A stretch of 16,726 nt of DNA from Candidatus Peregrinibacteria bacterium. Lineage in GTDB: Bacteria; Patescibacteriota; Gracilibacteria; Peribacterales; Peribacteraceae. Shown here piece by piece: positions 8,235 through 14,287 of the stretch. A program made the position numbers and the translations under genes. Each line of letters begins with the position of its first letter. The first letter of the stretch is position 1. The notes beneath the pieces were generated by a model. That model saw nothing but the letters and a program-made list of their open reading frames with translations. It had not been told where the DNA came from and made no database searches. The stretch spans positions 1 to 16,726 of the forward strand of contig JACRIG010000034.1 in assembly GCA_016215715.1 (NCBI GenBank), given 5' to 3'.

Positions 8235-9986
8235 GTGGGGAGTATAGCGGAGCAATTCCTCTCTGGCGGAGGGGAGACGCAAGATATTGCGTCTCAAGAG
8301 TGCGTGCGCTATGTGATTCGCGATTCTCCGCGCATTTGCCATAATCGTGAGTGTATGAGGTTTGGGCGGGAGAATCGGGAATACTGACGCATCAGCAACG
8401 AAGATGTGTTTCCCCTGATGAAGCTTTCCGTCTGCGTCGGTACTCAGGGGAACGTCACCTTTTTCTGAGCGGACCGGAACGGTTCCGGCATAGTGAGAAC
8501 TACTGCCTTCAGGGAGCATCATTGTCCGGATGGGGAGCAGGCCGAGCGACCGGAGATTTTTTCGCATCTGTTTTAGTGTGAGTGTGCGATTCTGTTTTTC
8601 TTCCTGCGACGGATGCATCGAGATCTGGAGCGAGTCCGTTGCACCATTGAGACGCAGACTGTTTCCCGTAGGTCCTGCGGGGAAGCGGACATCGGCGATC
8701 ATGAGTGCGGGGGTGAGAAGCGATGCGAGTGAAAGTGCTTCGGGAGCAGGGATCGGAAGACTGGAGAGCAGACGGAAGAGCAGCAGCGAGCGGTAACTGT
8801 AGAGTTGCGCGCACGCGGCGTCGAAGTGCTCCGTAGTTTTATTTTCGTCGAGAACGAGTAACTGACAGAGGCTGCTTCGTTCCTTCGGTCCGCTTTTCCC
8901 AAACATCCGCGGGTGGAGACATGCGATGAAGGCGTGGGGCTTTGCAACGAACGGAATGTCCTGATCCTGAAGGCCGAAACTTCTCAGCAATATCCGCGCC
9001 GTTCCGACAGCGCCTGCCGCAAGCACAATTCTTTTCGCGGTGAAGGTCATCTCCTCGTTTCCCCCCTCCTCGCCTGCCCCGCCGTAGCTCGGAAGCGAAG
9101 GGGGACGGGAGGGGGTTAGGGGGAGGGGCCGTCCCATCGACCGGACGTGCACCGTCGCACCACTGTCATCTTCACTGATACGCTGTGCAATCCACCCCGG
9201 CTCGTACCGGAAGTGCGGGTGTTTCGAGAGTTCCTCCACCAGATATTGCGGCCGCCAGACGGAGCGGGAGGCGTCGGTGTAGTACTCCATGTCGGTGTAT
9301 CCGTATGCGCGGCGGGTGCCCAGAGCCTTTGTGAGAACGGCGGAATATGGTTGTTCTACATGCCAATTTTTGGCTTCAGGATGAGCATCATGGACCTCCG
9401 TCCATTCGTTAACGAATGGACGGAGGTGGTCAGCACTTCGTTTCAGGATTGCTTCTGCGTTGTGATCCGGTTTCAGAGGCGGTTGTGTTCCGTATAGCGA
9501 AGGCGGACCCGAGACCCCGATTAATTTTGTAGCCGCTTTGTACGATTCCTGCATTTCGTCCGGCGGGAGGTCCATCGCTCTCAGTTCATCCTCTGAAAAA
9601 TAACTGCACGCCGCGCCCCATACTGCTCCGAGCCCACCCTTTGCGAGTGTCTGAAGAATCTGCGCATTGTCCGTTTTCAGCGGCAATCCCTCATCCGTGC
9701 CGCGGGTGATGTAACTGCGATTGCCGCTCGTCATGCCTCCGCCGAGTCCGCCCTGCAGGCCGCTGGTCGGGATTCCTGATAAATCTTCCCCCAGAAAAAA
9801 TCGCCATTGATCGTTTCCGGCTCTGCGTACATCCTCAAAATTTCCGGCATCTTCTTCCGTCACATGCGGTGCTGAAAATCCTCCGTCGATCATCAGGACC
9901 CGCGCGCCTTTTTCGATGAGCGTTGACGCCGCAATCGCGCCCGCAGGTCCACTGCCGATGACGATGACATCAAAGGTGTCCGGCAT
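6417..9986 (-). CDS. GMC-type FAD oxidoreductase joined in frame to asparagine-synthase-type amidotransferase (1189 codons)
   Basis: A single uninterrupted frame. Residues 1-565: FAD-binding VIVIGSGPAGAIAAS (8-22) ending in the acidic LMIDGG; GGLGGGMTSGN and GGLGAVWGAA in the substrate/FAD loop region; AKRIVLAAGAVGTARILL (317-334); and a GMC-like C-terminus with a likely catalytic His498 (SSSHYAGT) and His544 (PKPHTLTIMANARRIA). GMC enzymes oxidise alcohol groups of sugars and sterols. Residues 585-1189: a full-length class II asparagine synthase (see separate entry). Between them lie only about 20 residues (RRNILRLPSAREELLRYTPH) encoded partly by a palindrome. The start at 9986 overlaps the upstream SDR gene by 17 bp, as expected for translational coupling. 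Residues 187-198 and 286-312 look like repeat-derived insertions. Whether one fused polypeptide, two products, or both are made cannot be decided here. Alternative: a sequencing or assembly change removed a stop codon. Confidence 0.85.
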   Translation of the reverse strand: MPDTFDVIVIGSGPAGAIAASTLIEKGARVLMIDGGFSAPHVTEEDAGNFEDVRRAGNDQWRFFLGEDLSGIPTSGLQGGLGGGMTSGNRSYITRGTDEGLPLKTDNAQILQTLAKGGLGAVWGAACSYFSEDELRAMDLPPDEMQESYKAATKLIGVSGPPSLYGTQPPLKPDHNAEAILKRSADHLRPFVNEWTEVHDAHPEAKNWHVEQPYSAVLTKALGTRRAYGYTDMEYYTDASRSVWRPQYLVEELSKHPHFRYEPGWIAQRISEDDSGATVHVRSMGRPLPLTPSRPPSLPSYGGAGEEGGNEEMTFTAKRIVLAAGAVGTARILLRSFGLQDQDIPFVAKPHAFIACLHPRMFGKSGPKERSSLCQLLVLDENKTTEHFDAACAQLYSYRSLLLFRLLSSLPIPAPEALSLASLLTPALMIADVRFPAGPTGNSLRLNGATDSLQISMHPSQEEKQNRTLTLKQMRKNLRSLGLLPIRTMMLPEGSSSHYAGTVPVRSEKGDVPLSTDADGKLHQGKHIFVADASVFPILPPKPHTLTIMANARRIANHIAHALLRRNILRLPSAREELLRYTPHMCGIAGFAGENRECISRMTQALVHRGPDGTAILCEQGISLGHARLAILDPRPVGDQPMWNESRTVVIVYNGEIFNYRELRESEGLSCRTGTDTEVLLKLYEKHGIRFVEKLIGMFAFGLFDTRTQTWYLVRDTSGIKPLFVSTLHGSIHFASEMRALLTALPKKPAINLTSLSHYVRLQYVPGPMTLCEGIESLPPGTILTWKDGKESRASFIAQTPQKHFATKKDFSAAFPQIMDDAVRDHLVSDKPVGIFLSGGMDSSIVLHHMNNHAKKPIKTFTVRFEATEEEGAKRFNADADLAQKTAEHYGTDHHEFLLTAELFRQHYRGTARALDQPNADHVSVAQFLLSREAKKSVDVVLCGSGGDELFGGYPRYRVARILNAIRFIPSPIRAFGARLSDFPSDVMTTTPGSLLAERLLARSPAEIRGIARGNWFDDTATTNLFTRHYTKLSEDDPVRAFMEFDRGLWLVDESLRLADATTMGSGLEARVPFLDPRVIAAAHGTQSNWHVTYWRTKALLKDTYKKILPRHLFSLGKASFYPPLAKWLRRESAPLVEDMLRHPRIKEYFDVAVVAGLFERHKRRETYALHTLSTLIQLQNWFDTVYDA
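8241..8246 (-). promoter_or_regulatory. -10-like hexamer TATACT before the internal AsnB start
   Basis: On the minus strand TATACT is followed by CCCCAC and the ATG of MCGIAGF. The arrangement matches that at the methyltransferase start (TAAAAT, six C, ATG) and at the flippase. It would give a leaderless asnB transcript; no clear -35 is present. Confidence 0.35.
8274..8295. repeat. 22-bp palindrome at the GMC/AsnB junction
   Basis: GAGACGCAA and TTGCGTCTC are perfect 9-bp arms around the 4-base centre GATA. It is read in frame on the minus strand as LRRNILRL, immediately after the end of GMC homology and 39 bases before the AsnB ATG. From memory it resembles dispersed palindromes of the GAGACGCAA...TTGCGTCTC type reported in other bacterial genomes; not verified. 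Confidence 0.6.
9051..9131 (-). repeat. C-rich repeat-like insert inside the GMC oxidoreductase gene
   Basis: This segment encodes residues 286-312, a Pro/Gly/Ser-rich stretch (RPLPLTPSRPPSLPS then YGGAGEEGGNEE) lying between a beta-strand (GATVHVRSMG) and the conserved MTFTAKRIVLAAG strand, where such low-complexity sequence is not expected. Its ends are C-rich and G-rich and partly complementary. Its minus-strand core at 9129-9107 matches the intergenic repeat at 12110-12132 at 20 of 23 positions. I read it as an in-frame insertion of a dispersed repeat. Confidence 0.6.
9394..9427. repeat. Perfect 34-bp palindrome inside the GMC oxidoreductase gene
   Basis: ACCTCCGTCCATTCGTT is followed directly by its exact reverse complement, with no spacer, centred on GTTAAC. 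On the minus strand it is read in frame as residues 187-198 (HLRPFVNEWTEV) in the middle of the GMC domain. A palindrome of this length is very unlikely by chance in coding DNA and suggests an inserted palindromic element. Confidence 0.75.
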
Positions 9987-11277
9987 TGTGCGAGTAGAAC
10001 GGATAGGCGATGAAGAGGGGAATGGCTACCACAAGCTTCAATCCCGTACGCAGCATCAGACGCAGAGTTAAGAAGCACATGCCCAGCTTCGATCGCTCGC
10101 GCGGGAGCAGAGTCTCTGCGGATGCCGGCGTGCACTCCATCACGGCTGCCGCGATCAGTAGTTTTTTCTGGAGAATGCAATGCGGACTGAGTAATTTCGT
10201 CGCGGCGTCCATGCCACCGAGGAGAAGAGGGAACCGGATAATCAGTCCGCCCAGACGGTGCGGCGGAATGTGCAACGTGCTGAGCGCACGTTCATACCGT
10301 TCAATGTCTTCCGGTCGCGGTTCCGTCTGCATCACAGCGGAAAGAACGTAGCGGAGGAGTGCAGGTGCTTCGCGAGGGTCAGGAGGAAGCGGCGGGAAAA
10401 GTTTCTGCAGTCCTTCCGCGAAAGATCTCTCTGTGATGCCAAAAAGATGATGCATCTGTGTCACATCCATCGGCACATCCTCTGCCGCGCCGCGGACGTT
10501 ACTGATCGTGAGTGGTGCGTGCGGGAGGAACGACAGAATTTTTGCGATCATCGCTGCGACACCGATCGGGATGTGTAGGAGCGGACGATATTTTCCCTGT
10601 GCTGCGAGGATGGTGCGGGTGAGTTCATCGAAGCTCAAATTTTCGGAGCTGCCGGTATCAATCATTTTTCCGTACGCAGCTTCTGTTTTGAGTGCGGCCG
10701 CGATTACCGTCGCCAGATCATCGCGGTGCATCGGACGAAAATGCACATTGCCCTGTCCGATGACCGGTACGACAGGGAGTTTTGTTCCGCGCACGATGGC
10801 GCCGAAAGCACCGTCCGGCGTATCGCCGTAGACGAGACTGCAGCGCAGTGTTGTCACAGGAACACCCGATGCATGAAGGATGCGGTCCGCTTCAGCCTTT
10901 GTCCGGCCGTAGACTCCGGCATGACACAACTTCGCTGACTGTGTACTCACATTCACGACGTGCTTCACTCCATGTGCTTTTGCGATCTTTCCGAGTAAAC
11001 GTGCGCCTTCGACGTTCACAAGTTCACTGTCGGCCTCGTCTGATTTTGCCGCGGCGAGATGCACGACATGTGTCACGCCGTGCATTGCACGCTCCAGCGA
11101 CGATGCATCGCGTATGTCGCCCTGCACCAGCTCAAGATTCGGATGTACTCCTCCTTTCCATTTTTCCGGATGCCGGACGAATGCGCGCACGTGCTCACCA
11201 TCACTGAGTAATTTCTGCATGACGGCCTGTCCGATGAAGCCGGAGGCACCGGTAATAAGGATGAGATCAGTGGCCAT
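9970..11277 (-). CDS. Extended SDR (NAD(P)-dependent sugar epimerase/dehydratase-like) with C-terminal extension
   Basis: 435 residues. The N-terminal Rossmann domain has the dinucleotide motif ITGASGFIG (8-16), a DIRD acidic turn (54-57), HLAAAKSDE in the NHAA-like position, and the catalytic pair Tyr123/Lys127 in VYGRTKAEA, with Ser residues at 111-114 completing a triad. This is the layout of NAD(P)-dependent nucleoside-diphosphate-sugar epimerases and dehydratases (and of NDUFA9-like atypical SDRs). About 135 residues beyond the usual 300 follow, ending in a hydrophobic segment (GLKLVVAIPLFIAYPFYS, about 410-427) that may anchor the protein in the membrane. It overlaps the GMC frame by 17 bp, suggesting that the two redox enzymes act on successive intermediates. 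Substrate unknown; the C-terminal part is unrecognised. Confidence 0.85.
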   Translation of the reverse strand: MATDLILITGASGFIGQAVMQKLLSDGEHVRAFVRHPEKWKGGVHPNLELVQGDIRDASSLERAMHGVTHVVHLAAAKSDEADSELVNVEGARLLGKIAKAHGVKHVVNVSTQSAKLCHAGVYGRTKAEADRILHASGVPVTTLRCSLVYGDTPDGAFGAIVRGTKLPVVPVIGQGNVHFRPMHRDDLATVIAAALKTEAAYGKMIDTGSSENLSFDELTRTILAAQGKYRPLLHIPIGVAAMIAKILSFLPHAPLTISNVRGAAEDVPMDVTQMHHLFGITERSFAEGLQKLFPPLPPDPREAPALLRYVLSAVMQTEPRPEDIERYERALSTLHIPPHRLGGLIIRFPLLLGGMDAATKLLSPHCILQKKLLIAAAVMECTPASAETLLPRERSKLGMCFLTLRLMLRTGLKLVVAIPLFIAYPFYSHNAGHL

Positions 11278-11285
11278 GGCCCGTT

Positions 11286-11291
11286 ATCATA
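11286..11291 (-). promoter_or_regulatory. -10-like hexamer TATGAT before the SDR start
   Basis: TATGAT on the minus strand is followed by AACGGGCC and the SDR ATG. It includes the TGA stop of the upstream methyltransferase, so its promoter role is uncertain; the spacing fits the leaderless pattern seen at other starts. Confidence 0.25.
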
Positions 11292-12060
11292 CCTTTTTTG
11301 TGCCCGACGCTCTCCAGCTGACCCCTTTATACGGCGAAATGTGAATATCGATGAATTGGATGGGGTCAAACCACCGCTGTACCCTTTCACGTTCAATGAA
11401 TTCCGTCTGCGGGGCGTTGAGTTTATCGAAGACATTCAGGAAATTCCGGTGGTAGCTGAGGCGGCGCCAGTTCTGGAAGTATTCGTAGAACGGGAGGAAC
11501 GTCAGGGGGAGGAAGTACACCGTGTACACAGGCACGTAGATAAGCATTGTGAGCAGATGTGCCAGCCACCAGTTGATGGAGCGGGGGAGTTTTAAAAGCA
11601 CCGCACGTTTCATCCATTCGAGTAGCGTGCGGTTGAGGAAATTTCCTTCGTGACTGTAACACCAGACGATCACGCGTCCGCCGGTTTTGCAGTGGCGCGC
11701 GATATTGCGGAAGGTCGCGTCCGGATCATCCGTGTGATGAATGACACCAATGCAGTAGACGATATCGAACTGTTGTTTAAGATCCATTTGTGCGATGTCG
11801 TCCTCGACAACGTCGACATTACTCAGCTGACTTGTGTTTTTCAGTGCCGTGACTGTCGCATTGAGATCCACGCCAAGTACAGTGGAGCAGTATGGAGCGA
11901 CGAAATTGAGATGCTGCCCGCCGCCGCAGCCGCAGTCGAGGACGGTCTTGCCGGTGAAGTCCTCCAGACGATTCGGGAAGATCCATTCCTGAAAGAGCCA
12001 TTTCTGGTCGTCGTAGAGCCGTTCCCATTGCCATGACCATTCGGATTGTTTGCGTTGCAT
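11287..12060 (-). CDS. Class I SAM-dependent methyltransferase (Methyltransf_11/25-like)
   Basis: 257 residues. SAM motif I is TVLDCGCGGGQHL (about 39-51), the strand-beta2 acidic end is VLGVDLNAT, motif II is NVDVVEDDIAQMD, and motif IV is FDIVYCIGVIHHTDDPDATFRNI. KTGGRVIVWCYSHEGNF follows. The C-terminal third (about 165-257) includes a hydrophobic stretch, LAHLLTMLIYVPVYTVYFLPLTFLPF, suggesting association with the membrane, and WFDPIQFIDIHI, a tail typical of sugar or lipid methyltransferases in glycan clusters. It is the first gene of the long minus-strand unit and is divergent from the GT-C-like gene. The gap to the next gene is 9 bp. The start codon is preceded by six C and TAAAAT, with no Shine-Dalgarno sequence, so a leaderless mRNA is likely. 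Acceptor unknown. Confidence 0.88.
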   Translation of the reverse strand: MQRKQSEWSWQWERLYDDQKWLFQEWIFPNRLEDFTGKTVLDCGCGGGQHLNFVAPYCSTVLGVDLNATVTALKNTSQLSNVDVVEDDIAQMDLKQQFDIVYCIGVIHHTDDPDATFRNIARHCKTGGRVIVWCYSHEGNFLNRTLLEWMKRAVLLKLPRSINWWLAHLLTMLIYVPVYTVYFLPLTFLPFYEYFQNWRRLSYHRNFLNVFDKLNAPQTEFIERERVQRWFDPIQFIDIHISPYKGVSWRASGTKKV

Positions 12061-12066
12061 GGGGGG

Positions 12067-12072
12067 ATTTTA
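12067..12072 (-). promoter_or_regulatory. -10 box TAAAAT of the long minus-strand operon
   Basis: TAAAAT on the minus strand, then CCCCCC, then the ATG of the methyltransferase, giving a transcript start at or next to the ATG. This is the first gene of the unit, so a promoter is expected here. No convincing -35 is seen. Confidence 0.45.
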
Positions 12073-12110
12073 CCTTATCGTCCTTCATCCCGACACATCA
12101 CGAACCGCAG

Positions 12111-12146
12111 CCCCTCTCCCTAACGCTCTCCCCCGGGGAGAGGGAA
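12111..12146. repeat. REP-like C-rich palindromic repeat in the divergent intergenic region
   Basis: CCCTCTCCC (12112-12120) pairs with GGGAGAGGG (12136-12144). Alternatively CTCTCCCC (12126-12133) pairs with GGGGAGAG (12135-12142). The first half contains CTAAC between C-rich blocks, the same core as the insert in the GMC gene. It lies in the 109-base gap between the two divergent promoters, close to the expected -35 region of the plus-strand gene, so it could affect expression. Confidence 0.65.
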
Positions 12147-12153
12147 TAATTAC

Positions 12154-12162
12154 TGCTACAAT
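12154..12162 (+). promoter_or_regulatory. Extended -10 promoter (TGCTACAAT) of the GT-C-like gene
   Basis: TG-C-TACAAT is an extended -10 element with one mismatch to TATAAT. CTTCACT (7 bases) separates it from the ATG at 12170, so the transcript would be leaderless. The -35 position falls in the repeat and does not match TTGACA. Confidence 0.55.
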
Positions 12163-12169
12163 CTTCACT

Positions 12170-14176
12170 ATGTATTCCCTTTTCATGAGTATCGTCATTC
12201 TCGCGGGGAGCGGACTCTTTGGATTTCTGATTGCGACCGTCCTGCTGGGGAAGCGCGATGCTTTTTCGGTCGGAGGACTTTCGGTTGTGCTTGGCCCCGC
12301 AACATTTCTTTTTGCTGCGAATGCACTCGGGTACGCGATACCAATTCAGACAGCTTTTTGGGTGGTACTCGTGGCGATGATTGTATGTGATGCAGTACTA
12401 CTTCTGTCCGGATGGCTGCAGGGTACGCTCCCCCGATGGAAATCATTCGACGTTCCTCCGCGATGGATCACCGTCTGTCTACTTCTCGTGATCGCGCTTT
12501 GCACATTTGCCAACATGCGCTTCGGGGGGAGCGACGCACTCACGTGGCCACATTTCCCTCTCGCGGCGACGATCAGCGAAGGGAATTTCCCCGTGAAGGA
12601 ACCCATCAACCCCGATCAGACGATGGCGTACCACTACGGGGGCGCGTTGCTCGCGGCAGCGGTTCGTGCACTCACCGGTCTCTCGGTCGCCGCGGGGTTC
12701 GGTTTTCAGCCACTCTTTGGCGTTGCCGGAATTCTGCTCTGCGCGGGAGGGCTCATCTATTCCCTCACGAAGTCCTGGCGCGCGGCATTTCTCGGAGCGG
12801 TCCTCACACTCGGCGGGACGGGACTCGTCTGGTTCAATGGCGTCTGGCTTCTCCGTGATCTCTTCGAGAAATTTGTTCTCCACTATCCGATTGCTTACCC
12901 CTTCCGCGGACTCGCGCCGATGTTCGGGAGTCCTGTGACAAGCTCACTGCTTATTTTCCTCGGGCACCGCTCGTTCATGAATGGATACCCGATTCTATTC
13001 GCGCTCCTCCTCTGTTTTCAGCATGCTTTTGAGGAAAAGAAGCGTTCCCGATTGATGCTCTGGATCATTCTCGGCATCATTCTTATGAGCGCACTCGCGC
13101 TCACACTCGAAACGGCGTTTGCGCTGCTCTTCCCCGCACTTTTTTCGTACATCGTCGTTCTGTTTCTCTTTTTTCCGAGGCGGAGGGAAATGAGGATGCA
13201 GACGCTCCTCGTGAGTGCTGCGGTGCTTATTCCCTCTCTTCTCATTGCGCGTGTACAGGGCGGCACACTCTTTTCGTCTGGAGGTGATGTGGGTGCGGAT
13301 TCGTTCACGTTCGGCCTGTTCTCTTCCATTTTTCTTTCTCTGGAAGGGGCGACTGTCGCAGTCTGGCAATGGGAATTCATCCGCGATTTCGGTCTGCCGC
13401 TTCTGTTGTTTCCGTTTGCGGTCTGGTACTGCATCCGCAAGCGATCTACTTCACCCTTTCTGCTTCTGCTCTGTATTTTTGGATTCGGGCACTTTCTGGC
13501 ACCTTTCGTTGTCCGCTTTACGACGCGACCGACGGATTTCAATCGTCTGTTCTTCACCGCGACGTCGATTTTCTCTCTTCTCGCAGCGCTCTGGATTGAT
13601 GCCACATTGCTCAGTCACCGGAAGCACGTATGGCGATGGATCGGCGGCGTATTCCTCGTCGCGATGCTTCTCTCGAGCACTGTGTATGTGAGTTTCCGCG
13701 CACTCTTCCCGACGTCACGCGCCGAAGCCGCACCCATCTTCGCCGGTATGCCCGCAGCATCAGCGTCCGAGTTTCAGCTGTTCGATTGGGTGAAGGCGCA
13801 TACGACACTCGCGGACCGTTTTTACATCCGCATCATTCCTGCAATTGCCGAGGGCCGGACGGATGTTCCCGATAGCGAAGCCTATCAACTCGACCGCATC
13901 CGTTTTATGGCGTACACGGGCCGCTTCTCCGTCGGGCCGCTTTCCCAGTGGTGGTACTATCCGCCGACACTGACAGAGCCCTCACTCGCTATCGAAAAAT
14001 CCTGCAGCATTGATGCGTTCCGCGCGCTCAAGATTCGGTATCTCGTTGTCGAGACGGCGGATCGTGCTGCGTGGTTTAGCGCTCTCTGCAGGGCGAAAAA
14101 TTGGGTAGTTCGATATGAGGGAGGAACGAAAAAAATGGCGTATCCGCAGATATATGAAATAAATGAAAAAGAATAA
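12170..14176 (+). CDS. Large polytopic membrane protein, probable GT-C-type glycosyltransferase
   Basis: 668 residues, starting MYSLFMSIVILAGSGLFG at 12170. The frame is open up to 12050, but those 40 codons read through the repeat and promoter. There are roughly ten or more hydrophobic helices, four of them before residue 116. A first large loop, MRFGGSDALTWPHFP (116-130), carries Asp122, and EPINPDQTMAYHYGG follows. An acidic residue in the first extracytoplasmic loop is the hallmark of GT-C transferases that use polyprenyl-phosphate sugars. After the last helix a soluble tail of about 130 residues (FDWVKAHTTLADRFYIRI through RYLVVETAD to the end) resembles the C-terminal tails of many bacterial membrane transferases. 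The GtrB-like enzyme encoded nearby could supply the polyprenyl-phosphate donor. No specific family was recognised with certainty; a polymerase-like or purely structural role remains possible. Confidence 0.85.
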   Translation: MYSLFMSIVILAGSGLFGFLIATVLLGKRDAFSVGGLSVVLGPATFLFAANALGYAIPIQTAFWVVLVAMIVCDAVLLLSGWLQGTLPRWKSFDVPPRWITVCLLLVIALCTFANMRFGGSDALTWPHFPLAATISEGNFPVKEPINPDQTMAYHYGGALLAAAVRALTGLSVAAGFGFQPLFGVAGILLCAGGLIYSLTKSWRAAFLGAVLTLGGTGLVWFNGVWLLRDLFEKFVLHYPIAYPFRGLAPMFGSPVTSSLLIFLGHRSFMNGYPILFALLLCFQHAFEEKKRSRLMLWIILGIILMSALALTLETAFALLFPALFSYIVVLFLFFPRRREMRMQTLLVSAAVLIPSLLIARVQGGTLFSSGGDVGADSFTFGLFSSIFLSLEGATVAVWQWEFIRDFGLPLLLFPFAVWYCIRKRSTSPFLLLLCIFGFGHFLAPFVVRFTTRPTDFNRLFFTATSIFSLLAALWIDATLLSHRKHVWRWIGGVFLVAMLLSSTVYVSFRALFPTSRAEAAPIFAGMPAASASEFQLFDWVKAHTTLADRFYIRIIPAIAEGRTDVPDSEAYQLDRIRFMAYTGRFSVGPLSQWWYYPPTLTEPSLAIEKSCSIDAFRALKIRYLVVETADRAAWFSALCRAKNWVVRYEGGTKKMAYPQIYEINEKE

Positions 14177-14287
14177 TTTTTTTTAAATTCAGAAGCAGTC
14201 GTTCGGACTGCGGACGTGGGGGTGAGCTTCAGTACCGCGCACGAATGCTTTTCCCCCGCGGGCCGAACGCCCGCTCTGTGTAACTTA
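14177..14287. other. Convergent intergenic region with two hairpins, likely bidirectional terminator region
   Basis: The 111 bases lie between the ends of the plus GT-C-like gene and the minus DegT-fold gene. An A/T-rich run (14174-14190) is followed by two hairpins, each with a 6-bp stem and a 5-base loop: 14195-14211 (loop GTTCG) and 14258-14274 (loop CGAAC). The loops are complementary to each other. Neither hairpin is followed by a classic T-run in its reading direction, so terminator function is only a likelihood from position. Confidence 0.45.

Noticed and set aside
12050..12169. 40-codon upstream extension of the GT-C-like membrane protein
   Set aside because: It reads through the C-rich repeat and the extended -10 element; the hydrophobic N-terminus starts at 12170.
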